DNA of 64,000 nt from Pachyseris speciosa (GCA_016490735.1 JAEMWC010000128.1:214501-278500), one strand, 5' to 3'; counted from the first letter of the stretch, positions 36,674 to 49,965 are shown. Numbers and translations: made by a program. The notes: generated by a model from the sequence alone, not told the origin.

Positions 36674-37698
36674 TAATCTCGTACCCTGTCTCCCGCGGCC
36701 AAGCGAAAGGGAGATCTGGTAAAGTTCGAATTTGGAGCATGCTCAGTAAGAGCCAGGCCCAATATACGGGCCTCACTATAACTATGCATGCTCGTCCTTA
36801 TTTTGGTTTCTGAGCGAAAGACAAATGGACTTCGAGAGCGCTTTTCAATCGGTTTTGCGGTACAGAGGAGAAGCAAACTTTAAAATCAAGCCAAGGCTAA
36901 AAGAGGCAAGCTAGGAGGTTGTTGTCAACTGCCGAGATTGGTTAATTATTCTCCCAACTGGTTACGGTAAATCGCTAATTTATCAAGTGCTTTCTTCACA
37001 TTACGATCATCTCGCTACAAAAGAGAAATGAAAGGGATAAGTCACTTGTAATTGTGGTTTCGCCGCTCAACCCTCTAATCGACGATGGATATCAAATAAA
37101 TAACTTCAACTCAGTGGGAGTGTCTTGTACAAGGATGAATGTTTCCGGGAGCGAGGCAGATGGTAGTCTTGAAGCTAGGTTTCACGCCGATCTTTATCTA
37201 GAGGCCGGAAAGTTCACATAATTTTATCCGTCCGGAGATAGCTGAGTGCAACAGGCAGTGTAGGGAGATATTTTTGTCCGATTATTATCAGAAAAATGTT
37301 ACTTCTAAGTTCTAATTTAGGCAAACCAGTTTATCAAAACAAGATCTGCAACAGAACTTCGGAAGTTCGTCTGTGCCTTCGACACAAATCTCACACAGTT
37401 TTTGAATAATTTTTTTTTTTAATCCCAAAGCTTTCCGGGCGTAGGAAAAAATTTCCTTCCAGCTGTCTCACCTCAAAAACGGTGTTTAAACTTGAAACTA
37501 TCGCTCGCGTTTTCCATACTGCCATGTTGAATATTTGCCACGAAAATAAGTCATAGAAAAGCCGCACTAATATGAGCCAATCAGAACATAGATTAGATTA
37601 CGGTAGCCTTTTACCATTAGCCAATGAGAAATGGCGTACTTTTGAACTTTACCAGATCTCCCTTTCGCTTGGCCGTGGAAGATCTGGGTACGAGATTA
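36674..37698. mobile_element. TIR element carrying a RecQ-like helicase fragment
   Basis: About 60-bp terminal inverted repeats (TAATCTCGTACCC..., with CGGCCAAGCGAAAGGGAGAT inside both arms) define an element of about 1.03 kb. The interior holds a helicase pseudogene (36913-37200). No transposase is visible, so it is non-autonomous, and the captured helicase is unusual cargo. Confidence 0.65.
36913..37200 (+). pseudogene. RecQ-like helicase fragment
   Basis: The translation contains a Walker A-type WLIILPTGYGKSLIYQVLSS, as in RecQ helicases. After a stop and a change of frame it continues with VIVVSPLNPLIDDGYQINN and a GVSCTR segment, which corresponds to motif Ia. Roughly the first 90 residues of the helicase core survive, and the ATP hydrolysis (DEAH) part is absent. 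Confidence 0.65.
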
Positions 37699-37699
37699 C

Positions 37700-39165
37700 C
37701 CATGTTCCAAAAGATCTAAAAACCCCAATTTCTGTGTCATTACTTTCAACCTGAAGCTTTCTCGGCAATTGCAAATGCTTTTGACATAAAACAAATGGTT
37801 CTGTAGGTGTCGTGCCGACTAATACCTTGATGATATTGTGGTGTTAATAAGTGGACCAGGTAAGTGCTCTGACAGTAAAGTTTTCTATACAGTCTATAAT
37901 TACTCAGCATTAAGAAAATCTAGGACGAAATACGCGTGAAAGTGTACCTAAATCACAATCTTTCGAAGGCCACCGATCCAGGAACTGTAGAGAAGCAGAC
38001 AGTGTTTGAAGACTCTTATTCATCAATGCATAGGTGTGAAACACTGAAATATAAAACCTATATACAAGGTCTTGATTAGTCAAATTAGGCCTTAGCTTCA
38101 TTAAAATTAAAAGCAACACATCTTGTGGAATTAAAACTTGAGAAGTTGGTAGATCATTTTCACAGGAAAAGAGCCACACAAATGACTGATAACTTGGTAA
38201 TTCTGTGTAAAATTTTTTCTCCTAAAATCTGACTCCCCATTCTTCAGAAACTCAAATTCAAATGTTTTCTCTCATAAATTTTATATACGACAATCTGGCC
38301 AGTTCTTTTTTTTTTTTTTCAACTGCTCCTTTTCTTGCTTCGTGATGGCCAGTCTGGCTAAGGCATCTCTAACCAAAGATCTGAAAAATATTATTAGTCA
38401 ATCTTTCTGCAGTAATGGTTTGCATGATTTGCATCTAAATTTGAAAATACACTAAATTATTGTATGGACAGCAAATTTCCTCCGGCCAATGTACAGCTTA
38501 TTAGAAGGAATTCCTCCATCATCACAAACCAAGGAAAAATGTTTTTATTGCCTGACAAAGAGAACAGAACAGATTGCTTATCCTTTTTGTTGGCCATTTT
38601 TTCCATCAATGCGCTAATTAATTTAAATTAAACAAGAGCCAAAACGCGGGCCTATAATAATTACCTATTGCTTTACAGATCAACCACTGAAAACAATAGT
38701 AAATACTTGTAAAAACCAAAATAGACAAAACAATAAAAAGAGCAACGAAAACAAAAACCTCGCGTGGAAGTTGCGCCTTCAGCGGTTCAAACCTGGGATT
38801 TATCTCCATCAAAAGCGGATGTGATGACCGCTAAGCTATATTTACTTAGCATAGCCAATGGGGAAAAAATAGTTTATTTTATACAAGATACCTAATCCGA
38901 CATAATTTGTTTACGACGAATGGATTTTATTTCTGCTGAGCGCTTGACAAAGGAAACGCTTATCGGACGGTTTAGGATTATATTCGGAGGGGATATATTC
39001 TGGGAGGGAAATTTCTGTTTAGAAATATACCTGGCTTATACCTGGAAGGAAATTTTTGTCGGACAAATTTCTAGAACAATGCCTAATTGTCTTCCTGTTT
39101 CGCGGATAGATGACGTTTGCGGAGGTTTGACTATCGCAGCCCTGTTAGGGATGAACTCAGCGTTA
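37700..39165. other. no gene seen
   Basis: Frames are short and lack recognisable motifs. A T-run lies at about 38306-38319. Confidence 0.5.
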
Positions 39166-39169
39166 CCTT

Positions 39170-39545
39170 GAGCGATAAACTCCAAAAGCTCCAAAATAGG
39201 GCTGCCACGGTCAGGTCCAGTTACGGCACTAGTTCCAGTTTCCTCCTAAACAGGCTCAACTGGGACAATTTCTCCATACGAAGGACAGAGCTTTAGCCGA
39301 TGTTAATGTTTAAAATAATTAAAGGGCTTTCCCCAGCGTACCTGCAGGGTTTATTTAGAATCCGTAGTACACCGTATAACTTAAGAGATTCTGAGATTAA
39401 ACTAAACCTGCCCAAGCCACGCTCGAACTATTGTAAGCGTGCCTTGGGCTACAGCGGGGCGCTACTATGGAAAAGCCTACCCGTAAATTTAAGAAAAGCA
39501 GACTCTCTTGGATATTTTAAAAGGTAACTTAACCAAATTTACAGC
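39170..39545 (+). mobile_element. CR1-like LINE 3' fragment
   Basis: The translation reads LQNRAATVRSSYGTSSSFLL, then LNWDNFSIRRTEL, a stop, MFKIIKGLSPAYLQGLF, YNLRDSEIKLNLPKPRSN and GALLWKSLPVNLRKADSL. This is the standard C-terminal region downstream of the reverse transcriptase in CR1/Jockey-type LINEs. The element is 5'-truncated. Confidence 0.75.
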
Positions 39546-40610
39546 AATTGTCAATCAGGCTCCCAATCTTGTAAAACAGTGTTGTTTTAATTATTTTTTA
39601 ATGTAATATATTTTTTGTCAACGTTTTGAATGAAAGAACAAGTTTTGCATGATAGTGTGCGTGCTCAGTTAAAAGTACCATTTTGATCCGGCATTTGTTT
39701 TGAGAACGCTTCGAGTATGCTTCGAGCCAGAAAGTTACCAAGGTTTTTCTCGCGTTTGAATGGAATTTATGGGGTAACTAAAATTTAAATTTAACGGGGT
39801 AATTTAAAGTTTTTGAGAATGATGTTTTTACTGCGTAAAAGCGCTAGCTAGGGTGTCATGTAAGGCAAAGAATATGGTCATAGCGTGGTCACAGCGTGCC
39901 CAATACTCGTCGTGCGTACTTAACAGATATCCCGCAATATATGTAATTTTGCGCGTCGCGGAGATAAATGGCAGCTTTTCCAGCTTTTCTTTGGCAATGA
40001 ACGCAGAAAATTGTGCTTTGTCATTAATGTGTTAAATAATAAAACAATTATCCTCATATATCTTGCGGAATATCCCCTGGCCTTGTCGGTCAAGTATCCG
40101 GCGATATTCCGTATCTTGGAGTGGTTCGACGCCAAACTTGACAAAAGACTTGTCGACAAGAGCTCATGAAACATTGTTTACAAGCTAGTTATTTGCATGT
40201 CCACTGACTTTGAGATTGACAGATAAATGCTTCCCGGGAGAATTGAAATATTGCCAGCGGAGTGGGGAAGCCTTGGAGGAATAAATGTTACGCGATAGCT
40301 GGTTAGTTCAACCTTTGAGGTCTATTGCTGTTTTCTTTGTATGATTTCGAGATAATTTGTCAGCGACTAATTATGATTTATTATTAAACTTAGAAATGTT
40401 TAACTTACATGTATATATGCATAAATTGCCATGCAATGAATGCTAATGAAGAAATTCCTTTCATTCCTGAGCATGAAAGAGATAACAATGACGAGACTAC
40501 ACACACCGTGTTTTAATTGAATTCGCCCATCACATTACAACTATTCAAATTTAAATCACAAGAATACCTATATGGCAGGACTAGATCTTAGCAAGCCCTC
40601 TTGGGATTTT
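39546..40610. other. no gene seen
   Basis: Repeat-derived sequence. A block near 40015-40110 (TGTGCTTTGTCATTAATG, TATCGCC/GATATTCC) resembles, in inverted orientation, sequence near 60230-60400. Confidence 0.45.
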
Positions 40611-40883
40611 CAAAGAAGATCCTCAGAAGACATCCTAATTACGGCAATGGCACACAGATATCGAGAGCGTTAGGTCTGGTGTCCTATGCCACATGTGAGA
40701 CCTTATTTATCAATGGTGACTCAGTGCGCACTGCGTGAATGATATATGTAATAAATCATATATGAAATGCGGAAATGAAATCAATTGAATGAATGAAGCC
40801 TAAAAAATCAGGACTTCAACGGTGTTTGAACCCGTGACCTCGCGATACCAGTGCGATGCTCTAACCAACTGAGCTACGAAGCC
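40611..40883 (-). mobile_element. tRNA-derived SINE
   Basis: The minus-strand head (40883-40811) is a 73-nt tRNA-like module. It has an acceptor arm GGCTTCG, an A-box TAGCTCAGTTGG, an anticodon loop CTGGTAT (GGT, threonine-like) and a B-box GGTTCAAAC. The acceptor and anticodon stems contain wobbles and a mismatch. A tRNA-unrelated tail follows (TTTTTTAGGCTTCATTCATT...), the type seen in cnidarian SINEs. It is unlikely to be a working tRNA gene. Confidence 0.75.
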
Positions 40884-40890
40884 ACTGACG

Positions 40891-41247
40891 TTGGGAGCAG
40901 GTCAATTGTGGAGGAATTTCACAGATCAATACGCAAATGCAAGTGCAACAGCTGTAGTAGTATCCTACAGCAAAACAGGAATACTGCATGTGAAAAAGTT
41001 TGGCTTTGGCAAGAAGTCATGCTATCTCTTCACAAGAGATATTAAAAGTCCATTGACTCCGAAACAAATAAAAAATGTTCTTAGCCCAAGGCACTCAACT
41101 TTGCTGTTGCAAAATGAACAAGAAAGACAGTGGGTTGTGCAGAGGATAAAGGAAAATGAGCAAATTGGGAATGATAGAGATGAAAGCAGCGATATCCGGG
41201 AGCGAGCTCCGCGAAAAAATTCGAGAAGAAACTGTGAGAATTGCTGA
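40891..41247 (+). other. conserved-looking ORF fragment next to SINE
   Basis: A 118-codon frame beginning just after the SINE. Its first 60 codons look coding (DQYANASATAVVVSYSKTG, VKKFGFGKKSCYLFTRD), and the second half is charged and low in complexity. It is not recognised, has no splice sites I trust, and could be a fragment of a mobile-element protein. Confidence 0.3.
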
Positions 41248-41289
41248 ACTGGAAAATGAAGGAGCGTGCCTGGAAGAAAAACTGCCACT

Positions 41290-44200
41290 TATCGGACGAA
41301 TGAAAACATTTTTCAAATAATAATATGGATTCACCTTGCTTGGTGTTGTACTTGCTGCGAGAACAATTATGAGTGCAATTATCTCTAAGATTCAAAACAT
41401 GCTGCATCAAAAGGTTTGAAATCTGTAGCTTCATGTCATGTCATGGAAATGGATTGAAAGAGTTTTTTTTTTTTTTTTTGCTGGCGTTCATGACTTTCGT
41501 GTTTCGAACAGCAGGGGACGTACTGGCTTCTTTGAGCAAAGATGCATGGATATAGATTCTTGGAGTTGCTGGCCTTCTAATTGAAAGCCGACATATAAAA
41601 GAATAATCTAGCCAAAGCAATAGCTACCACAAAACCAACAACCAAGTGACTGATATTGAGAATATCATGCATGCTTTTAGTGATTAAATCACTTGCAACT
41701 TCCTTTGTTTGACCAAGTATTTCATGTCAAGGATGGCTGCTTGGCTTGTTTATTTCAAAGGGCCATCCATGAAGAGAATATCCATCTTGTTTGTGTCAGC
41801 ACTGATATCAGCATTTATTTCACACCAAATTTCATCCCAGGGCCTGCTCGCTTGAGCTCATTGTTGTGTCCAGTTGTGCTCTGCATCCGAAATCATTCTC
41901 GAAGGCATCAGCCATGTCCCAGGACTCATAGTCAAATCAGTCTGACCTTTGCGTCATCTTCTGAAAGTTGAAAACTTTTCACGCCTTTTTAATAGGTCTG
42001 CATTAAATAACATCGCTTAAACCTGATTTCTGCGCCCTCTAGAATGAGATCCCCCACCAAACCAATTGTTTGTATCTTTGAAAGATGCTAATTACGTTTG
42101 TGCGATATTTAGTTGAATGAATATAAATGTGTTTGAAATGATTGTACCTATTGTACTTTCAACTGAGGCGTCTTCAAACAATTCCACATTGTCTCTTCTG
42201 TCACGTTCGTTATACAATTCATGGCATTATTTGAAACGTAACTAAAATTAATTACTTAAAAAATATGATATAAAAAGATTGACCTCCATAAGCAATTACT
42301 ACCAAATTTTGGATATGCTTTCATTTAGGGAATTTAGCAAGTTTCGCCATAATTAACGTGTCCACATGGGTACTTTATGCAAAACAAGTCAATCTGAACA
42401 TTTCGCGTAAAAAATGGCCAAAATGCAAATATTGATGAGGACAAAATACGATATGACATAACAGTTGCGGTTTCGTTCAAACCTAAGGTAAGTTGTAGAA
42501 CGTTCTGAGGTTTTTTTTATGTAGTGATTTATGCGTCTAAAGGGTTGAAGTTTCCATCTCATGACACAAAAGCTCTATTATCACGAAAATTAAGTGACTT
42601 GTTTTTCAGAATCTACCCCAAATCGCCAAATGTGTGCCGCTAAATACATATTTTTGAAAATCGCTAAATTAACATGTTGTCGAACCTCCATGTAACAAGG
42701 TCCTTACTGTAAATTAACTGCGATCTTTTGTTTGCGACAAAAATCTTCACAATGGCAAACAATCAACTCTTTGGGAAAGTTGATTTTGTGTGGAAACCCT
42801 CCAAAAAAATTACACATTCTCACAAATTCTGAAATCAATGTTATGCAAATTCTTCACACCATGATATTTCATTGACACTTTCTCTAAAAGATAAAACACG
42901 TTCCTATTAAGATGTCAGGTTCATGATTACAATATAACATTATGAATGTCATTTCTTTCCATGTTTCTTAAGTGTAGAACTCAAAAAATGTTTTCTTTTC
43001 CTTTCGGTTCCAGGGTCGTAATGCTTACTTCATTTTTTTCTTCGCGTCTTGTCGCGTCAATACTCAACCGCGCCTTTAAGCTTTTTTCGATTGGCAATTT
43101 TTCCATGACCAGTATTCAAACCCCCGACCATATAATTGCGAAGACAGCGGTCTTAACAAATGAGATAGACAAACTTTCAATATACACGTGAAACTTTCAA
43201 TGTACACGTAAAACTCTTAATCAATCGATGTCACGCTAACTGAAAGGCTCTTCAACAGACATGTTCACCTAAAATTGAATTACGATCGACTTGAACTAAA
43301 TTCTAAGCATTAATCCGGCTCAGGTGGCCATAAAGGCCGCTTTCGGATTCGTCGCAAATTTCGTTATCACTCGAAACTAAAATTAGGGTGTATCCAACAC
43401 ATCACACTGTTGCTATGGTAAATTGTTTTGTAAATAAAATTGCCACAGCTTGTTCACCAATGATTAGGCCGTTTTTCATACCACTAGTGGTATCAACTGA
43501 TAAAGACTGGTAGTAAGGATTCATCGAATTGGTAAGAAAATATGGTAACCCATCTGTCCGAGAAAATTTGGTTATGATCACCGTACGTATATACGAACGT
43601 AGTACGTACGTCCACCCAACTATGTATACCAAGTGAAATGTCCATTATAATTCATCCTCTACTACAGCACGCGCGTGTTTTATGGGCAGGAGGCTGCATG
43701 GTCATTTCAAGTGGGCTTACATGAATACTTTGAAGACAACGAGCTATATGTTGACAGCGAAGGTCAACGTGAAAGAGAGCGGCTGATAGCACGAAATAGG
43801 CTAAGCTTTCATTTTGTGGAAGCCATTGACAATCATACTTCATTCCGAATGTCATGGGCGAACCTGCAAGTCTGCATCTGGGGTACGACTACTACTATTA
43901 ACCCTTTCCCAGCGGCCATTTTGTACCTCCTTTTTATGTGATTCTTGCGCGTTGATGGCGAAGTCAACGTCATTCTTCCATATTAGGGGTTACCACGGAG
44001 ATTTTGCTGGTCCACAAGACCGAAGGCTCTATCTTTGTTGTCACGCTCGTCACGCTAGCTGTCGTTTATTTCTAAACGATTAATGCAGCTACAATTCGTT
44101 ACGTATTTGATTTATAAGTATGTTTTTGGAGCCATTTTCCACCTCAGAAGCCCCCTGCCTGGCATCATAAAGCTGGATTGATGGGTAGAGGCAATCCTTT

Positions 44201-45715
44201 GAAATAAAACAGAGGTGAGAAGCAATTTCACACGAAGTGGGCCGCTTAAAGTATTCGAGCGAGTGAAGGCAATTCACGGAGTGAAGTAGTGTCTTTAGTC
44301 GTTTTGTGAGTGGATTCTGGGACCTGGCATGGCAATTTTGGCGAGTTTTGACTTGTAAATAATGCAATCGGTGCAATATTTTGCCAGTAGGACCAGGTGG
44401 CTCGACACTTATAAAAATATGTAAAATGAAAATTGGTGGATTTGCATGCTGCTGTTAGGCAAGAATATCCCAGAATTCCTTTGGGTCACAAACATGAAAA
44501 CTACAGACCGTGAGAGCAACTGAAATCAAATAACGTTAACCACGTCGCACTAAAGAAGTGAGCAGGAAAAAGTGGAACAAATTGCAAGAAGTGGAGTCGA
44601 AGTTTGCTGCCAACGTGAACTTTTAGCTTCAAGAAGAGTTTTTGTCTGAAAAACTTCAAAACAAAGTTGCGTATTGTTTGGTGTTGTCCTAGAGCGATCT
44701 ATAGTTTTGAAACAAAATGAATGGTCGTATTCAAGGAAAATCGGGAGTTGTGGTCACTTTTTTGGTTAAGAGGTTTAAAGTCTAAGCAACTATGTATTTG
44801 GCAATAATAATGGCTCATTTCTAACACAGCCCGAGATTTGAGAAAATTGCAGGCTTTCAAAGCACCGGTCTTCTAGGACCAGTAAATTACAGAGCCTGCT
44901 GGGAAAGAGTTAAAGTCAGATAGAGTTTGTGATGTTATAACTTTGATTTCAGTGGCATGGCCAGACAACAGCAGCTAGAATATGCACGTTAGGATGCGTT
45001 TGAATTGTTATTTCTGAGATATCGTCAAACTCATCGACTGTTCAAAGAGACTTAGTTCATTATAAAAAGAAAAATTATTCTTATGTTATGCATGCGGCCC
45101 ATTTGTGTGTATTAAATTGTTCTTTGTTGGTAATTTTAGATGAATAGCATGTCATTCCCTTCTTTTCGAACTTCATTTGCTGGACATTGTGGCCATCATA
45201 TCTTATATCTTATAGTGAAAATAAAGTCTCATAAAAATTCAGGCTTCTATAATGAAATACAAAGGAAAGTAACTTGAAATTTTACTTAAGCCTTCACAAG
45301 CAGATATTTTAGTGAAGTAAAACTCAGCAGCTCTCAAGTCTTACTTAACAGCCTGGTGTAAAGTCTACCTAATCATTATCATCCAAGAAACTAATGCCGA
45401 GTTTCCAGTTCCATTGCCCCGGGTTTGTTTTTGCCATGCTGTCATTTGCATTGTGACGCCCAAGCAATCTTTATTTAATGAATATATTTATTAACATAGT
45501 GCACATATAATACCACAGTACGTACAGACTTACAATACAACGCCACTATCTCATTAACTAACTGAAAACCTATTGACAAGGATACTTGCAGCCTTACTAC
45601 ACAACAATACCTACCATACAACCCTATACTAACTTAGATACTAATTGAAAAATGAAAATCTTAATGCTATGTCTATAAAAATTTAATTACAATCTCTATG
45701 CTAACTGTATTTTGA
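41290..45715. other. no gene seen
   Basis: Scattered short frames only. An inverted, diverged copy of the left-flank repeat lies at about 43258-43350 (GATCGACTTGAACTAAATTC, TTAATCCGGCTCAGGTGGCC). Confidence 0.5.
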
Positions 45716-46626
45716 TATAATGTAATATAATATAATATAATATAATAAAGTATCCGGTAGTCAGCAGATTTTGTTTAACTTACTATATAATTCAAAGGCT
45801 TTCCAAACCTTACTTGAGTAAGGACAGCGAAACATAAGATGGTACAAAGTTTCCTTTTCATGATTGCAGAAAGAGCAATAACAGTTTTCAGTATAACTGA
45901 TTTTATACAATTTATCGTTGGTGTACAGAATTGAATTTAGCACTTTGAACTGGAATGCTTTTAAGTAAGGTTCACTAGTGACAGTATGATGAACAAGATA
46001 AATTTTTCCAAGTTGTTATTCTGCGAGATTAAATTTCACGTTTCAAGTTGATACTATTATTAGGAAGGCAAGCCTTGGTACCAATTAGGAGGGTGTAATA
46101 ATGTTTTGATTTGGTGTTGGTTTCGAATACGCACTTACAGGTAAAAAGAGTAACTGAAAATAAGATTTCCATGTGCCACTACCCAGAGTAAAAATTCTCT
46201 TCATCCAACTTAGTCTAAGAGCTTTGATCTGTGAATCCAAATCCATCATCTTTAAACCTCCTTCTTTGTAACTGTTTATTATCGACAGTCTCGTCACTTT
46301 ATCAACACCCTTCCATAAGAACTTTTCCATAAAGTGAGAGTCCTCTAGATGACCAGATATTTATAAGTTTTTTAATGCTTACAAGTTTCTCCCTGAAATT
46401 TTTTTTCATAGAGCAGTGTTTTGTCGCAGGTGAAGAAGACTCCCAAGGCCTTTATGGGCTCGTTAGGCCATTTGATGCCAAGGGGTTTGCTGTCATTGGT
46501 CTTTAACGCGCCAACCCATAAACCCTCTGTTTTTGAATTGTTTACTTTAAGGCCTGATAGAATGCTCCAAAGATTGAAAAAGAACAAGGGCCGAATTGAT
46601 ATCTGAGAGAACTGCTGCTGTGTCAT

Positions 46627-47700
46627 TAGCCTCCCACGCAGTCGTTTTTAGAGGACTCGTATTTCACCTCCTCCCCACTAACGCCTGCTTACCCGAAGCC
46701 AACTTTCCTTTCCCATTGTTTGACTCGCGGGCATCCTAGCCAATAACGATCGAGCAACTGTCCAGCGATGACAAGTAAAATTAATCCTTATGCGTGCTTC
46801 TTTCTCTCGCGAATTTGTAAATGTATCAAAGCGCTGGAGCCGATTTGTTTTTTAGTAATACGATGTGTTACAAGAGACTAAAGCAAATAAGAATTTAGAC
46901 GCGACCAAGTTAGAAATCTGGAGCATTTATCATTCGATCAAACAGAGTAAACCGACCTGAAATTATCACACATGGTACAACAACAAAGCTCGATCTCTCA
47001 TGGTCTGCATTAAATCAGATGAAATTCGCCCACGCAGCGATCCCAAAACGTCCTGGGGAAGCGGTCAGAAGTTATCAAACACCGATGGCATACATAAACT
47101 GCGCCGACTAGTAGTTTTTTTTTTCTGTTCACGAGATGCGGACGGCAAAATTATGCAGCTTATTACCTGGCAGCTCGCTCGATCCACTGCGCGCTATGGT
47201 CTACCGATGGCAAAGTTTCCTTCCCCCAAATCACTCAGACTAACCCGAAGATACGCCAATACTTCTTAAATAACTGACTTGGCCCTTCATCAGATTCACG
47301 AGAAGTGACCCAACAGCTACAACATGACCAGCGGCGAGGAAATCGAAGATTGAAGACGAGGCTTGCATGATACTGAAATAAGCGTCTTTCCGTAACTAGT
47401 CGGCATATCGACGGAAATATTATTGCTACTTCCTCTCACAAATTCTTAAGTTGATATGCATTTAAACAGGAAATTTTAAACGTAGAGCACACGGTGATCA
47501 AAGCTTGCTCAAGCTCTGTCTCTGCTATGTTGAACTATCCCGCGAAGGGCGTCCTGAGGTCAAGGTCAACCTTCCAGAATTTAGTAGGTAAAATGTGATT
47601 GGCTAAGCGACGGGAAAGGAATGTTGGCTTCGGGTAAGCAGGCGTTAGTGGTGAGGAGGTGAAATACGAGTCCCCTAAAAACGACTGAGTGAGAGGCTAT
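46627..47700. mobile_element. 1.07-kb TIR element in LINE (8-bp target duplication)
   Basis: Ends TAGCCTC.CAC.CAGTCGTTTTTAG carry inverted repeats of about 85 bp that include GTATTTCACCTCCTC and ACTAACGCCTGCTTACCCGA. TGTGTCAT flanks both sides (46619-46626 and 47701-47708). An 8-bp duplication suggests a hAT-like or P-like superfamily. No transposase is inside. The insertion point is the FADDT catalytic box of the host LINE. Confidence 0.8.
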
Positions 47701-47770
47701 TGTGTCATCAGCAAATTGGAGTACTTTTGCCACTTCATTCCCTATTTTGATACCTTTAATTTAAACGTTA

Positions 47771-48561
47771 GGGTTGTTTATACGAGAGAAAATAAGCCGC
47801 GGCTTACTCTGGCCGCGGCTTACTTTGACCGCGAACTCCCCGTATAAATGGTACAAAATCTACGTTCACGGCTTATTCAACCCATGGCCAGCTCAAGCCG
47901 CGGCTTATCCTAGCCGAGGGGTTTTGGGCTGGGCTTATCCTAGCCGCGGCTTACCTTGGACGTGAAAGTGTTCGTATAAATGCACTCAAATGTTGTCCGC
48001 GGCTTGCTGAAGCCGTGAACGATTGCTGCGCATGCCCTGTATTCATATATACCCAGACCTTCACGGCTGAGAGACGCGCGTTGCAGTGGCGGGAAAAATG
48101 AGTTCTGTTTACATTTACATCCTTCAAAAAGTGGAAAATGGCTACCACGACGGATTCATCTAAAAAGGAAACGTTTGGAGTGCCGCAGAAGAGAAGCAAA
48201 TAATGCTAATATGCGCAGAATTAGAAATAGCTGGCCAGCTGGATATATGCGTGACCTCGGCAAGCGTAAGTTCTCCGATTTTAGTTTTAAATCATTAAGC
48301 TTAAAATGACAGCCTTTGCTTGCTGCGTAACACAATTATTTATCTTTTAATATTCTTGCAGTGACGACGCAGTTTCAGCTAATTACCCCAAAACGAGGCA
48401 CCAAAACAAACTACGTCATCATTGGACCGATCTGGCCGCGAACAAAGCCGTGAACCATTTCGTCATATGTAAGCCGTACTCGTATAAATGGTTCCTTTCG
48501 CGTCTTATGTAAGCCGCGGCCAGAGTAAGCCGCGGCTTATTTTCTCTCGTATAAACAGCCC
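47771..48561. mobile_element. 791-bp TIR element in LINE (TA target)
   Basis: Terminal inverted repeats of about 50 bp begin GGG(T/C)TGTTTATACGAGAG and continue with AATAAGCCGCGGCTTACTCT, flanked by TA on both sides. The GC-rich internal motif GCCGCGGCTTA recurs many times in both orientations. It is a non-autonomous Tc1/mariner-like or other TA-targeting element with no ORF of note. Confidence 0.8.
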
Positions 48562-49794
48562 TATTGTTTCGAAAAGCAAGCGAGGGTTTCAACGGCTAAA
48601 ATAAAGAAATACGGGGAAACTGGATCACCTTGCCTGATACCGCGGTTAAGGGTAAAATAATCTGAGGCAGTACCATTATTTATAACGCAACTTTGAATGT
48701 TTTTATAGAATAACCTGACCCAATGTATAAAATCGTGTCCAAAACTGAAGGCTTCAACGGATTTAAGAAGAAAGTCCCATTCTAGGGTATCGAAGGCTTT
48801 TTTAAAATCAATAAATATCAAAAGGTCAGGAATGTTTTCAGTATCTGAGAATTTAGCAGTGAGATAGGTCTCCAATTCTCAATGAAACAACGATCTTTAC
48901 CTTTCTTCAGAATAAGCGTTATTATAGCTTTTTTCTGTGTGTTTGACATTTCACCTTTTTCAAAAGATTCGTTGACACATTAAATAAAAGGTTTCTTTTT
49001 GACATTCCAACATTGTTTGTAGCGTTTGATGGGAATCCCATCACTTCCAGTTGATTTGTCCTCCTTGAAGCTTTCTGAAATTATTTCGAATTTTCCCTTC
49101 GCATGATTGATTTTCTTCTTCTGATAATTTTGGAATTTCCAGACTATTTAAGAAGCTCTCTATCAAACCTTCTCTGTCTGCATTTATGGTTTGGTATAAG
49201 TTCATATAGAAGTGTTTTGATTTCGAAAGAATACTGTTGGGGTTAGTTGTTAAGGAACTATTAATTTGACGTTTTCTTGTGTGCTTTTTTACCTGGTTTC
49301 TTTTTTCTAGATTTAAAAAATACTTCGAGCTTTTCTCGCCGTATTCGTGCCATCGAGCTCTTAAACGAATGATGACCCCTTTGATCTTTTCGTCATAACT
49401 TTGTCCAAGTTTCTCTTTCACCTCACATAGCCGAGATTTGTTATCTTCACTAGGATCGTCTTCAAATTTCCTTGCGGCCTCGCTATAATTATTTTCTGAG
49501 TTTCCTTTTCTTTGTTTTGTTTCGATTTATTCTTTGAATAGTTCATGACATGGGATCGAATATTGCACTTGATCCATTCCCAGATCGCACGTTTATCGTG
49601 TAATTCCTTTTCACCCTCCACCATCCATGCTTGAAAATTATTTCTTACTTCTTGAAGATGGTTTTCATCGTCAAGTAGTGAGTAGTTAATTTTCCAGAAC
49701 CCAGGGCCTTTAGCGCCGTTCTCAAGCACCTTTCTCAAGCAATCTAATTGACGATCGATTAAATAAGTAAATAATTTGTCATCCGGATGTCTTA

Positions 49795-49965
49795 GTCTTC
49801 AGATTAAAGTTTATCAACCATCTGCTGCTGCATCCTAATGATTACAAATTACGCAATCCAGGGTCTTATGATCCATTCCAAGTGTCACCTCCTAAAAATG
49901 AATTCAAAGCAATTAAAAAGAATTATATAACCTGCACCTTTTTAAAGAAAAATGACTAAATACTG
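49795..49965. repeat. dispersed repeat, copy 3 of 3
   Basis: Contains CTGCTGCTGCATCCTAATGA, TTACAAATTACGCAATCC and ATGATCCATTCC in the order seen in copies 1 and 2. Confidence 0.5.

Larger units (their letters stand above)
45716..49795 (-). mobile_element. L1/Tx1-like LINE, 5'-truncated and interrupted twice
   Basis: The minus strand encodes, in order: GPGFWKINYSLLDD (49738 on), a linker with WHEYGEKSSKYFLNLEKRN, reverse transcriptase with FIDFKKAFDTLEWDFLL and GIRQGDPVSPYFFILAVE (48875-48561), IKGIKIGNEVAKVLQFADDT (47760-47701), LSGLKVNNSKTEGLWVG with ALGVFF (46600-46420), GGLKMMDLDSQIKALRLSWM, and a Cys-rich CSFCNHEKETLYHLMFRCP (45940-45800). A TATAA microsatellite (45721-45750) forms the 3' tail. 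Two TIR elements split the reverse transcriptase. Several stops and frameshifts show it is dead. Confidence 0.85.

Noticed and set aside
40811..40883. Functional tRNA-Thr gene
   Set aside because: Stem mismatches, a SINE-type tail and the repeat context indicate a SINE head.
43675..43941. 88-codon ORF with a charged, glutamate/arginine-rich centre
   Set aside because: Isolated, with no splice sites, no recognisable domain and an overlapping second frame of similar length.
47000..47269. 89-codon ORF inside the 8-bp-TSD element
   Set aside because: No transposase motif and biased composition; probably chance.
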